Assembly: GCA_002943765.1 (NCBI GenBank) | Contig: PQWQ01000012.1 | Location: 1,240,001-1,304,000 of the forward strand | Reading direction: 5' to 3' | Source: Psoroptes ovis | Taxonomy: Eukaryota; Arthropoda; Arachnida; Sarcoptiformes; Psoroptidae | DNA length: 64,000 nucleotides | Shown: positions 48,860 to 59,732 of the stretch, in pieces | Numbering within the stretch: the stretch's first letter is position 1 | Layout: every line of letters begins with the position of its first letter | Program-made: the position numbers and the translations under genes | Notes under the pieces: model-generated | The model's database searches: none | The model's input: the letters and a program-made list of their open reading frames with translations, nothing else | Told to the model about the DNA's origin: nothing

Positions 48860-49147
48860 TTAAGAATGTTGATCAAATGTTTCTTCTGTTGACGTTACAT
48901 TAATCATTGTACGAATATTTTGTATATGATCGTCTATCATATCAGTATTATTAGAATGATTATGAATATTTTTATGTAATAAATAAATCCAAAATAATAA
49001 TTTAATCAATACAAATGTCAAAACAAATAATGATAATAAACATGTGATTGATAATAATTTGAAATGTGATTTTTTTAATTTAGTCAAGAATAATAGCGTG
49101 TTGTTGTTATTATTCGATATAGCTGATGATGTCGTAATCGGTAACAT
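48860..49147 (-). CDS. Small single-pass membrane protein, unknown
   Basis: 95 aa from a clear ATG. A Ser/Asn-rich N-terminus and a basic TKLKKSHFK are followed by one strong hydrophobic helix (about residues 31-57, LLSITCLLSLFVLTFVLIKLLFWIYLL) and an Asn/Thr/Asp-rich polar tail with potential N-glycosylation sites (NHSNNT, NVT). There is no signal peptide; the positive residues before the helix would predict an N-in, signal-anchor topology. It is head-to-head with IER3IP1, with about 270 bp between starts. I recognise no family, and the size leaves some doubt that it is a gene. Confidence 0.5.
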   Translation of the reverse strand: MLPITTSSAISNNNNNTLLFLTKLKKSHFKLLSITCLLSLFVLTFVLIKLLFWIYLLHKNIHNHSNNTDMIDDHIQNIRTMINVTSTEETFDQHS

Positions 49148-49418
49148 ATTTTCTTAAATTTTCAATTAAATTTGATTTTTGACTTAAATTTTATCGGAAT
49201 TATCAAATTCAAAAAACAAACAACCACAAACACCTGTCGAAATTATTTCGAGTCGTCCTATTTGAACAGGTTTTTTAAGCGAAAAATGATCACGTGTTCA
49301 ACTTAATTTTAATGTTTTTATTTTTTATTTTTTTGATGATCTGTCAAAGTTTTTGTTGATTAAATTACCGAATTTTGATCAATTTATTGGAGAATTTGGT
49401 CTTCAATAAAAGAAAAAA

Positions 49419-49786
49419 ATGGCGATCGGTCTATATTCATTACTGGAATCAGCATTACTTGTAATCAATGCTATTGCAATTCTGAATGAAGAAAGATTTT
49501 TAGTTAAATGTAATTATTTTTGTAAATTTTTGAAAATATTTTAATTAAATCTATTCTTTTTATCAAAGTTGGTCTAGATCGAAACACTCTGATGTCACAA
49601 GCATCATTGAATCAAATGAATTCACCATACAGTGTTGGATATGGGCAGCAACCGCCGCAGCAGCAAACAATGATGTCACCAAAAATGCAATTTTTAAACT
49701 TAATTCATTCAATACGTACCGTAGCACGTGTACCATTGATTGTTATTAATATTATTGTTATTATATTTAAATTATTATTTGGTTAA
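49419..49786 (+). CDS. IER3IP1: IER3IP1 / Yos1, ER-Golgi transport protein
   Basis: Small two-helix membrane protein of ER-to-Golgi vesicle transport (yeast Yos1, with Yip1-Yif1). Exons 49419..49509 and 49569..49786 give about 102 aa. The N-terminus MAIGLYSLLESALLVINAIA and NEERFL, and the C-terminus LIHSIRTVARVPLIVINIIV ending KLLFG, match the family almost residue for residue. The middle is longer than in the human protein (about 82 aa) because of a Gln/Ser/Met-rich insertion (SVGYGQQPPQQQTMMSP). Confidence 0.9.
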
Positions 49787-49934
49787 ATTTTTTATGATAC
49801 AAACGATAAGGGAAATTCTCGAATTTATTTTTTTTACTTCCATAAATTGTATTTTTTCCAATTTGATTAAAGATTTGTTTAAGAAAAAATAATTTTAAAC
49901 TTAAATATTGCTCAATTTGTTTTTGATAAAAAGG

Positions 49935-50765
49935 ATGGACACCATCAACAGCAATAATAATGATAATAACAAAGATGATAATGAAACCTCATTGAAAATG
50001 AGAAATTCCCATTTAGATAGTCCAAAATTGTTTGAACAACAAACAAATTTGATTTGTGAAACAGAAAATCCACAAAATAAATCAATAATTGAATCATTTA
50101 ATAATATGAATCTGCCAAAATTACCTGGTTGGCGTAATCCCTGTTTATTGATGAAGATAAAAAATGGCCAAAATAATGATCAAACAATATTTTCATCGTC
50201 ATCATCATCATCATTACTCGCAACTACTACTAATCAATCAATCGATGGTAATAATAAAGATAATCAAATCACAGCATTTAAATCCGATACTTCAATATCA
50301 TCAAATGGACCATTGAAAGAATTCATTTTGAATGAAAAACCACAAATATGTCATCCAAATCCAAAAATTTCGATGAAATTTGATTCAAAAATTTTACAAG
50401 AAGCAGCTGAACAAGCTGAACAGTTGGAACGACAAAAGCTATCATCATTATTATCAATATCTGATTCGGATAAAAAATTAAAAACTAAACATCAGCAGCA
50501 GCCATATATGAAAATTAGTCAAACCCATACGGATAAATTATCGAAACAATCAAAAAATAATAATCATAATAACAACAATGATGAAATTAATCCATTATTA
50601 CGTTCATCATTACAACATATCAAATTATTTTCAATCGAATTACAAGAAAGTGGTGGTAATGATAATGAATCAAATGATTCAATAATATTGATTAAAAGTA
50701 ATATGAGCCTTGAACAACAACAGCAACCACAGCCACCACAACAACAATCTGAACAAAGAAAATAA
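49935..50765 (+). CDS. Low-complexity protein, unknown
   Basis: About 276 aa from the first ATG of the frame; a few open codons precede it, so a 5' exon cannot be excluded. The protein is Asn/Ser/Gln/Asp-rich with no membrane segment or signal peptide. Two stretches look ordered: LPKLPGWRNPCLLMKIKNG (about residues 56-74) and a helical piece ILQEAAEQAEQLERQKLSSLL (about 153-173); near the end HIKLFSIELQES. I do not recognise a family. It starts only about 150 bp after IER3IP1 on the same strand. Confidence 0.5.
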   Translation: MDTINSNNNDNNKDDNETSLKMRNSHLDSPKLFEQQTNLICETENPQNKSIIESFNNMNLPKLPGWRNPCLLMKIKNGQNNDQTIFSSSSSSSLLATTTNQSIDGNNKDNQITAFKSDTSISSNGPLKEFILNEKPQICHPNPKISMKFDSKILQEAAEQAEQLERQKLSSLLSISDSDKKLKTKHQQQPYMKISQTHTDKLSKQSKNNNHNNNNDEINPLLRSSLQHIKLFSIELQESGGNDNESNDSIILIKSNMSLEQQQQPQPPQQQSEQRK

Positions 50766-51969
50766 ATAAATTTCAATTAAATTCCAAAATCAATTTCATC
50801 TGACTATTATCATCGCAATCATTTAGGGTAATCTGTTCCATCAGATCGCAAATCAATCAAAAATCGGCCATCGTAAAACTTTACAATGGTTCAGCATACA
50901 TTTTTGTGTTAATTATCACCACACATTTCCTAGACCGGATAATGGAAGACATTTTTGCTGTTGTTGTTGTTGTTGTTCAGTTGTTGTTGACTATCAATTT
51001 GAATACATTTGTACATTTGAAAATATTTGAAAACAAAAACATTTCAAAATTGTCACGTATACAAACACATAAAATATTGTGATCTTATCAACAACAACAA
51101 CAATTTATATTATGTATGTAATTAAGGCATTGAACTTAATTTTTTTTTTTTTTTTTTTGGCAAAAATTTCGTGAAATTGGGCCAATTTTCAACGATATTT
51201 GAACTCTTATTACGGTGCCTCTGAGCCGAATAACATGTTTTTTTTTGTTGTTGTTGATCATCAATACAAATGAATCAAATGATCAATGAATTCCTATTGT
51301 TTCAACATAAAAAACCAAATGAAATTACCACATATCATCGGTATTGACATTGATGTTTATTGAATTCATGAATCAATGAATTATATTATGTTGCTGTCTA
51401 TTGATTTGTTGACAATTGATTGATCGTAAATTATGTGAATTTAAATTTCAATTTCAATGAGTTTGATTGAAAATGCAATCAAGAGGGTTCAAACATTTTT
51501 TTTGATTGAAAAATTGCTGTCATTTGGTTTGGCTTTGATTTGTTTTGTAATTTGATTGATTGGTGTGGCTAACCAGTATCAATGATCAAAAGCATACAAT
51601 CAATCAATTTGTGCTTTGACAAATTGCTTTGATTGCATTTACACTGTGTTTTGAATGAGAGTCGAAGACTTTAATCAATTTTTTAAAATTTATTTTTTTC
51701 ATAAAATTCAAGGTTATGTAATTTTGAATAATTCATTTATTAATTTATTTTGATAATTTCAATGATTATTTTCATTATTTTTGTTGTTTGTTTGTTGGCG
51801 TTGTTTGAATTTTAAATGCGATCGCCTGTAAAGAGGTATTGGACTGAAATTGATTTGTTTTAGTTTGTTCAAAGATAAAAGCGTTTTAAATTAAAATATG
51901 AGATTAAAATTTCAATTAAATTTAAAATAACGACGATTGAATTTGAATTGATTTGAATTTTCAATTCGA
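50766..51969. other. Intergenic, about 1.2 kb
   Basis: Convergent 3' flanks with CAA/TTG trinucleotide tracts (near 50960 and 51090), a T run of about 18 at 51139-51158 and otherwise AT-rich sequence. No gene is seen. Confidence 0.5.
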
Positions 51970-53562
51970 CTAAAATCCATTCGATGAATGATTATTTGGC
52001 AATTTTTTTGATATTTTAGTTATTTTTCTAATTGTTGGCAATATTGGTGATGATTTTGTTTTTGGCAAATTATCGACAAGTTTTTGTTGTTGTTCACCAT
52101 TGTTGACATCATGTTTATCATGTTGACCATTCATTAGTTTATCATCATCACTATTTTTTAATGGTTGATCATTTGATATTTGATTATCGTTCGATTTTTT
52201 TTCTTGTTGTTCTTCATGTTGTTTTTGCTTTGATTGATCATGATCATCATCATTATGATGTTTATGATTATTTACTTTATCATTGATTGAATTCTCATTT
52301 TTCTCATCAGTGTTTTGGCCATCATCACCATTCAAATCACTGTGATTTGTTTGATTATCATCAATATGATTAGCATCAGTATTATTGGCCAAAGTTTCTT
52401 CAATATCATTTGTTTTATTCATTAATTGATCGACAATATTGTTTACTTGATCTTTCAGTTCTTTAATTTCAATTTTAAATTTTTCATCCAAATTTTCTGC
52501 TAATTTTGATATTGATGAAGATATTGTTGATGATGCTGATGATGGTAAGATCGATGCTTCGGTTGACGATACTGGTCCTGGTGTTGGTGTAGTCGTCGAC
52601 GTTGTTGCGTTCATATCATTTGGCGTATCATTTTTCGCTGATGAATTGTTTGCATCATTCAAATCATTGACAATTGGTTTTATTGCATCCAATGCTGGTT
52701 TCGTGATTTCATTCATCGATGTTTGTGATGTTTCAATTGGTTTGACGCTTGTATCAGTTGCTTCGATTGGTTTCAATGGTTTTTTAAATATTTGTACAAT
52801 ATTAATTTTCAAGTTATTCACAATTGTAAACAATTGTTCGAAGAAAATTTGTCCATTCAAATATGATTTCAAGTGTGTATTTGAGCGTTTGACGAACACT
52901 GATAAACGTTGAAATATTTCACTGATTTTAATATCATTTAAATTCAATTTCATTGTATCTTTATCATTATCATGATTATGTACATCTTCAGGCACTGGAA
53001 ACCAATATTTTAATCTTACTTCAATTGAAGATAAAAACTTGTCCAATTTCTTGTAAAATTCACTCATCGAATAATTCAACAAAGATTTAATCGACAATAA
53101 TGATTCGAGCATATATTTTGGCATCAACATAGTTTTATCATAAACAACAATGGTTAATCGATGAAAATTTTGCATTTGTTTATGGATAAAATCAAAACTA
53201 TCGGATGCCATTGAATCTGCATAAGTAACTGAATGGATCAATGAATAAATTTTGAAAATCAAATTGAAAATTGGAAAATTGAATATATCATGCATCAAAG
53301 AAATCAAACAAAACTCACCAGGTCGCTGTGGTACGAAATTAATCATTGCATAGATCAATGTACGAATATTTTCACCAAATTTTCCCAATACATTTTCACC
53401 ATTATTTGTTAACTTCATATAATTATTATCAATAAGTATGATCATTTGTTCAACAAACGGAACATTTTTTCTAAAACGATCAATAATTTTCAATTGTAAC
53501 AATGGATGATCATCGATGTTTTTGCGGTCATTTTGGTCAAATAAAAGCGTTTTGAATGTCAT
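51970..53562 (-). CDS. Perilipin-like lipid-droplet protein (tentative)
   Basis: Exons on the minus strand: 53562..53319 and 53228..51970, about 500 aa. The N-terminal half reads like a divergent PAT/perilipin domain: a helix IIDRFRKNVPFVEQ, NNYMKL, a helix GKFGENIRTLIYAMI, then RPVTYADSMASDSFDFI across the intron, and later DKFLSSIEVRLKYWFPVPED, which parallels the KYVDKYLP-type box of insect perilipins. The second half is a long Asp/Asn/Lys/Gln-rich tail, probably disordered. The assignment rests on pattern similarity only. If right, it coats lipid droplets and controls lipase access. The 90-bp intron has no stop and a length divisible by three, so unspliced transcripts would also be translatable. 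Confidence 0.5.
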   Translation of the reverse strand: MTFKTLLFDQNDRKNIDDHPLLQLKIIDRFRKNVPFVEQMIILIDNNYMKLTNNGENVLGKFGENIRTLIYAMINFVPQRPGEFCLISLMHDIFNFPIFNLIFKIYSLIHSVTYADSMASDSFDFIHKQMQNFHRLTIVVYDKTMLMPKYMLESLLSIKSLLNYSMSEFYKKLDKFLSSIEVRLKYWFPVPEDVHNHDNDKDTMKLNLNDIKISEIFQRLSVFVKRSNTHLKSYLNGQIFFEQLFTIVNNLKINIVQIFKKPLKPIEATDTSVKPIETSQTSMNEITKPALDAIKPIVNDLNDANNSSAKNDTPNDMNATTSTTTPTPGPVSSTEASILPSSASSTISSSISKLAENLDEKFKIEIKELKDQVNNIVDQLMNKTNDIEETLANNTDANHIDDNQTNHSDLNGDDGQNTDEKNENSINDKVNNHKHHNDDDHDQSKQKQHEEQQEKKSNDNQISNDQPLKNSDDDKLMNGQHDKHDVNNGEQQQKLVDNLPKTKSSPILPTIRKITKISKKLPNNHSSNGF

Positions 53563-55167
53563 TTTCTATTTGGTCGTCGTCGTTGTTTTGTAGTCGACAC
53601 TTTGATTTAATGATTGATTGATTTTAGTTGAGAAACAAACGAATGAAAAAAAAATCAATTCAATTTAAAATTCAATGTTCAATGATCGACAGCCAAACAT
53701 TGAATGATTGAAGTTTGAATAAAGACAAAACTTTTGATATTTTTCAAAAAATTTTAATTTAAATGAGCAACAACAAACACCAACCAACAAACCAATCAAA
53801 ATAATTTGACAACAGAAACAAAAATAAAAAAAAAATAATTGAAATTGTTTAAAAATGACAAATGTTCAAATAATTATTTTCAAATAATGAAATAATGTTC
53901 AAATGTCATTTAATTTTTCAATTTTTTGTGTCCAAATTCAATGATAAATATTGATCAAATAATTTGATTTATATTTATAGATATTTGATTGATTGATTAA
54001 TCATTAATCATTGATGAATGTTATTGAATATTATTGATTATCATGACAGACATTTTTAAAAATGTATTTAAAATACAATTAATCAAATTATGATAAAATA
54101 TGAACCAAATAAATGAATCTAATTATAATCAAGTGTATTATCAATTTAAAAGTATTTTTATAAAGCTGGTATTTATGTATTTGTTATGATTAAATGATTA
54201 TGACAATTATTTAATCAATTTATTTTTATCCGAATTTCATTTCATGCAGACATTGATCGTTCGATTATTTTGGATTTCCATTTTTCAAATAATGATCATT
54301 GTTAATGATTGTAATTGAATGGTGAATACAGATGATACTTGGCCATATCTTTGAATAGTAAAAAAATGTGAAATCTTCGAGCTTAATAAATGAAAGTTAC
54401 ATACATAAACTCATACATATGTACCAAATATATCGTTGTAAATCAATTAAATCAACGAAACAATCAATGAATTCGATTCGATCATCATTAATGGTTATGT
54501 ACTCTATTTCTTCATTTATTGAATCGAAACAATTCACAAGGATGTACAAATGGTAAACATTCATAGATGGTAATGGCAATCATTGTCATTGTTATCATCA
54601 CCAATGTACATGTAACAATAAGGTACATTCAAATGAATGGAAAATTTGTTTAATTTGATTTATTGATCTGATTTCATTTGGAAAAACAAATATTTCGGGC
54701 TGTCCAATAAGTTCATTACTATTATATTCATCGAAAAAGAATATCGGAAATTGATATGAACTTTTCGGCCATCATAATACATAGGAAGACAACATTATTA
54801 TCATTTATTTATTTATTTATTTCAAATTTTGGACAATGATTATGAATTGAATAAACAAATGATATGTTTGAAAATTATTTTCGTAGAAAATATGTCAAGG
54901 ATAATGATTTGTGATGTATGGAAAATGAATTTAATTTAAATTAAAAATTTTCAATGATTCGAATTGGAAAAAAATAGATCAACAATTATTCAGTACAATG
55001 ATTCAATTGGTAAAGATGATGACAAGTGAAAATTTTTTCACCTTATTAGGCCTGATTTGAATTTTCGACCGATTCTCCGTCGAGGAAAGATTAGTGATGA
55101 TATATTAATAATGATGAATTTATGATGATCATTTTTGATTCATCGTATTTTGACCATAAACAACCGA
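53563..55167. other. Intergenic, about 1.6 kb
   Basis: Upstream regions of two divergent genes. AT-rich with TTGATTGAT and CAAACAAAC tracts, and one mariner-like short element at 54702. No gene is seen; the short frames near 54370-54580 are not protein-like. Confidence 0.5.
54702..54770. mobile_element. Short mariner-like MITE, copy 5
   Basis: Left end TTTCGGGCTGTCCAATAAGT next to a TA, right end TATGAACTTTTCGGCCATC, 69 bp between GTCC and GGCC. The left end is the fullest match to mariner-type termini in the window. Confidence 0.5.
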
Positions 55168-55847
55168 ATGGATATGAATCATCGTCGTGGACATGAACGT
55201 AGACAATCAATGCATCCTGCATCATCGACTATATTCGAACCGTATTGTATTGTTTGGTGTATGTTACCGATAATATCATCACTGCTGCCATTTATTGGCC
55301 ATCTAGCGATAACCGATTCAAACGGTAATATATGGGATTTTTCTGAATCAAATTTCGTTACGGAAAATAATTTTACGTTCGGTAAACCGATGAAATTTTT
55401 ACGATTAAACATTGCTCATCATCATCCACATCAACGTATTGATTCAAAACGTTGGAATCATAGTATTGATATAGCTAGAAATTTGTATAATAATAAATTG
55501 GTGCGTATTTATAGAGTGGTATTTGAATAAATGGTGATATAATGCATTGTCATTTCATTTTTCAATCCAATTAGCATCTTATTCTGTGGTCAAATTGTCA
55601 TTCGTTCGTATGTGAAGTATTGAATCAATATGAAAATAAACAAAATTATACAATGATTAAATTGTTATGGAATTTTACCATCAATTCGAATTATGTAAGG
55701 TAAATTATGTTCAAATGTTTTTGGGTTAATATTTTAAATGTTTATCTCTTCTGAATTTTAAACATTAGCTTCTATTCAATGATATCAATATGGTCAACAT
55801 GGTTGATGGTCATTTTGACAGCTATTTTGATGTATTTTTATGCATGA
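55168..55847 (+). CDS. TMEM222: TMEM222 (RTE1/DUF778 family)
   Basis: Exons 55168..55500, 55575..55699, 55769..55847, about 178 aa. Conserved landmarks in order: EPYCIVWCMLPIISSLLPFIGH, ITDSNGNIWDFSES, FVTENNFTFGKPMKFLRL, then W..SIDIA...Y, WSNCHSFVCEVLN, and a hydrophobic C-terminus (WLMVILTAILMYFYA). These match vertebrate TMEM222, the animal relative of plant RTE1, a Golgi/ER membrane protein linked to ethylene-receptor function in plants. The animal role is not established. The first ATG was chosen; upstream codons in frame have no ATG. Confidence 0.88.
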
Positions 55848-55994
55848 TCATCAGTTGTAGATGACCATGATAAATGATAATCGAATGACATTGTCAAAGG
55901 TTAAATTTTTAAACAAAACAAATTTTGGAATTAATTTTAATTTTTATTCAATTAAAATATCAACATTTTTGGAAAAAATTAAATTGAATCTGAT

Positions 55995-56479
55995 TTAATC
56001 ATCATTGGTGTCCATATTTTTAACTTTTTCAGTTAATGAATCTAATTCTTTGGTCAATAATTTGGCTATTTCCAATAAACTATCAACATTATATTTTTCA
56101 AATAAATTCAAATCTTTTCGTTGACTTTCTCTTTGAAGATATCGTACGGAACCTTTTAAAAAATTTTCACTAATAGTTAATTCACGTAGAATTTTTTCTT
56201 TCAGTTCTTTATCATGTGTTTTTAATAATTCTTTATAATTCATACTAAGCACCAACAAGCCTCTTTCCAATTCATCATATTTATCTTCAATTTCTTCCAT
56301 TAATAAACGATCAAATTCATTATGCCATTTATCTTCATCATTTTTACAAATGACCATACCTAATAAATGGGTGAAAAAATGATTATAATAATTAATCAAA
56401 TCAATACAATCATCAAAAAAATCAAACCTGAAACGGTAATGGCCATTGCAAGAGCACACAAAGCTATGATGAATTTCAT
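55995..56479 (-). CDS. Group 21 mite allergen homologue
   Basis: Small secreted helical protein of the group 5/21 family found in dust and storage mites; several members are major IgE-binding allergens, native role unknown (gut and faecal particles are usual sites). Exons on the minus strand 56479..56428 and 56359..55995, 138 aa. Signal peptide MKFIIALCALAMAITVSG is followed by a three-helix coiled-coil domain: WHNEFDRLLMEEIEDKYDEL, ELKEKILRELTISENFLKGS, RKDLNLFEKYN and a final amphipathic helix ending in a Lys/Asp-rich tail. The heptad-like spacing and the R.DLN.FE.YN block favour group 21 over group 5. No cysteine dimer motif is apparent beyond one Cys after the signal region. It is head-to-head with the group 5 homologue. 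Confidence 0.85.
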
Positions 56480-56606
56480 TTTTTAAATTTTTAAATTATT
56501 AAAAAAATATGATCAAAATTAATTTCAAATTATTATTTCAAATTAGAATCGATTTATCAAAATAAAACAAATATCAAATGATTGGATCTATAAAAAACGT
56601 CAGTCA

Positions 56607-56614
56607 TTTATATA
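56607..56614 (-). promoter_or_regulatory. TATA box, group 21 homologue
   Basis: TATATAAA on the minus strand, about 128 bp upstream of the ATG. Confidence 0.5.
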
Positions 56615-57144
56615 TCGATATTCCAATGTTTTACGATGATAAATGTATCATTATTACCGTTAATTTTACCAAAACAATCGAAAAAATCAAGATTCTGTAA
56701 CCAACCAATCAAAACGATTAATCATAAAAACATAAACACTTGAGATAATTTCAAAAGATTTGTTTATTTGGTTTGATTTTGGTGATTTTCTTAACTTTTT
56801 AAATTAAAATTGAGCAAAATGAATCATTAAATAATTTCAATTATTCTGTACTTTTTTACACGATGCACCAAATCCTGGTTCAGTGCAAAACTTTCTTTCA
56901 TTCGTTTATTTGGAAATTGATCCAAATCAGTCCAAATATATCTTAATTTGTACCGTTTGGACAAAAAACAACAATCAAAAACTCATGATATTTTTATTTC
57001 CAAAAACAAAATCCAATAACAAAATCAATCCTATTGATATGTGACATAATTGAGATTTCTAAGATAATCTCAAAGATAATAGATAACTGGAATCTTTAAT
57101 AAACTTTGGTGAAAAATCTCATGTAAAACATATCGAAAAAACCA

Positions 57145-57150
57145 TATAAA
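57145..57150 (+). promoter_or_regulatory. TATA box, group 5 homologue
   Basis: TATAAA within CATATAAAAACC, about 120 bp upstream of the ATG. Confidence 0.5.
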
Positions 57151-57264
57151 AACCTTTGATTATGATCAACAAATGAAACAATAACGATCTTATTTCTAGT
57201 TTAGTCGATTCTTAGACCGATTAATCGTTTTGAAATCAATTTAAATCAATCAAAATTCAATAAA

Positions 57265-57756
57265 ATGAAATACATCATAGCAGCCATTGTAATCGTCGCT
57301 TCATTAGCCGGTAATGTATTCAAATGAAAATAAATGAACTAATTATTATAAAATTAATTTGTTAATTAATTACAATTACAATTTTAATTACAATCAGTTA
57401 TCGACGCTTATGAACCACCGAAAAAACGTGATTATCAAAATGAATTCGATTTCTTATTGATGCAACGTATACATGAACAAATTAAAAAAAGTGAAACAAG
57501 ATTATTATATTTACAACAACAAATTAATCAATTCAAAGCTAATCCAACTGCTGAAATGAAAGAACAATTGCTAAACGAAATGGATACATCATTAGCATTG
57601 TTAGATGGTGGTATAGCTGTCGTTGGACGACAATTAAAACGTAATGATTTAGATATATTTGAACGTTATAATTATGAAATGGCACAAAAAGCAATGGAAA
57701 CATTGAAACGTGATATGAAAGCTGAAGAAGAAAAAATTAGAATGATTGAAGTTTGA
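57265..57756 (+). CDS. Group 5 mite allergen homologue
   Basis: Exons 57265..57310 and 57398..57756, 134 aa, the usual size for group 5 allergens (about 132). Signal peptide MKYIIAAIVIVASLAVIDA. The mature part starts with a basic YEPPKKR and then shows the group 5 signature RDYQNEFDFLLMQRIHEQIK, an alpha-helical coiled coil of three helices, RNDLDIFERYNYEMA and an EE(K)KIRMIEV end. Known members form helical bundles with a hydrophobic cavity and bind IgE; the native function is unknown. The intron lies within the signal-peptide coding region in phase 1, exactly as in the group 21 homologue, showing common descent. A polyadenylation signal AATAAA is at 57881. Confidence 0.9.
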
Positions 57757-59489
57757 ATGCTTGTAATTGTTGATTGTAATAATAATAAGACAATAATAAT
57801 AATAATGATTTAATTATGATTATTTTCGATGAAAAATTGAAATTGGAATCATTGATTTATTGATTTAAATTGAAAATGAAAATAAATCGACACCATTCAA
57901 TTCATTTCAAAATTAAGAAATTTTTAAGAAAAAATTTCAAGAAATCTAATTATAATAATAATTAAAAGATTACATAATTGTAATCATCGGAGCTGTTTTG
58001 AAATACTCGATATATTTTCCTTCAAAAAAAAATGCAGATTTTCATTGATCACACAAAAAATGCTAAAAGATTTTCATTTACCATTGACCTTGATCAATAT
58101 TGATTGGATCCAAAAATTTAAAAAAATTTTTAATTATTATTATGAACATATGCACAATGTAATCATCAATTTCAAATTTGAATCAATCAGTGTATGAATA
58201 TGAAACAATATTGATCAATTTGAATGATGAAACAAACAAATAAACAAACAGAAAAATACAGAAAATATGAAACAATTAAATAATTACATACACACGTAAA
58301 ATGTGTTTGAAACTCGAAGATTTTTTCGAAATCAAATTTCAAATGAAATTTGACATTTTTTTTTTTTGTTGATCAAAATCGATGATTGCCGATGATTGAC
58401 TTGTGGTGAAGCTTGCGCAACATGATTGTAATGACAATTGTCAATCGAGCAATATATTGAATTTGCTCTCCGATTCGATCGATCAATCAGATCGATTCAG
58501 ACCAATCAACCAATCAGTCTATCAATTAATGGATCGATCAAATTAAATTAGACCGATCAATATGGTCAATTAATTGATTGATTGATTCATTATTTTATGA
58601 TTTTATCAAATCTATCAATCAATTCGGTATTCATTTTGATTGAAATCAATAATGATCACTTGATGAACGACAATCGACAAGCTTGATGAATGTCCTCGAT
58701 ATTATTGTCAAAGACTGAATTGGAAATGACACAAAACTGATCATGAATGTTTGTCCAGAATGGTGAATGTCATTATCAATATTTATCAATATTTGTAAAT
58801 CAGAGACAATCTGATTAAAATCAATTGATCAATTAGGTCTTTATGAATTATTATTAATCGAATCAAATTATGTAACATGTAATTATTATATTGGAAATAC
58901 AAAACAAAACAAAAAAAAAATGTTCAAAAACCGATAACGCCACATGTCACCGAGGTGTGTTCCCAAATGAATACTGAAAACAAGCAAACTAATGAGCAAT
59001 TATCATCAATTAAATGGGCGAAAATCATTTTCATTTTTCATATATTTCGGTCCGAATAAAAATCATTTGGAATTTCTTACATTGGTAACACAATTTCTCG
59101 AAAAAAGTTTCGCAAAATTAAAAATTGATAATGAAAAATATATAAATTCATTCAATCAATTTTCAAAAAAATGTCAATTAACTACTTTACTTTGCTTGAA
59201 CATTTATTCATTTTCTCCTGTCAAAAACAATGATGATGGCAAGAGACATGATGGCAGCCAAAGAGCCAAACAATCGTTCGGTGTGTCTGCGTAGAGATCC
59301 AACGTAACCACAATAAATTATTCAACAATCAATTAATTATCATAATGAGACAATGAATGCTAATTATTAGTGTTTTTGTTATTGTAATTTATTAATTTTT
59401 CTATTTTTTTTTTTTTTTTTTTGATCGTCTTGGAAAGTATTGGGAGAAGTGAGGAAAAACAATCAATTCAAATCAATTGTCAAAATATG
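57757..59489. other. Intergenic, about 1.7 kb
   Basis: Group 5 3' UTR at the left, then AT-rich sequence with many GATC/TCAATTGA-type palindromes (58380-58620) and a T run of about 18 at 59406-59423. No gene is seen; a 100-codon frame at about 58992 is not protein-like. Confidence 0.5.
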
Positions 59490-59497
59490 TATAAATA
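59490..59497 (+). promoter_or_regulatory. TATA box of paralogue C
   Basis: TATAAATA about 243 bp upstream of the start codon, matching the spacing at paralogues A and B. Confidence 0.5.
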
Positions 59498-59732
59498 CCA
59501 GTAATTTGTGACATGTTTGAAATCATATTCAATCAATTTGCAATCAGCAATCAGCAGCAGCAGCAGCCGAAACCACAATTGTATTTGTTTGGTTTTTTTG
59601 TTTGAAAAAATTTCAATTTCTTCGTTCGAGAGTCTTTAAATAATAATTGAAAATTGTCTTTGATTTTGGTGGAATTTCAACCGTTTGAAATTTTAAAATA
59701 AATTCAATTTGATCATCTTCGATATTATCGAT

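Larger units (their letters stand above)
56480..57264. promoter_or_regulatory. Shared upstream region of the group 21 / group 5 allergen pair
   Basis: About 785 bp between the two start codons. Each gene has its own TATA box (minus 56614-56607; plus 57145-57150) at about 120-130 bp from its ATG. The middle (about 56850-57060) is the likely shared control region. No individual factor site can be named. Confidence 0.5.

Noticed and set aside
58992..59294. 100-codon frame in the intergenic region
   Set aside because: No family resemblance, no paralogue and AT-rich codon content as expected by chance.
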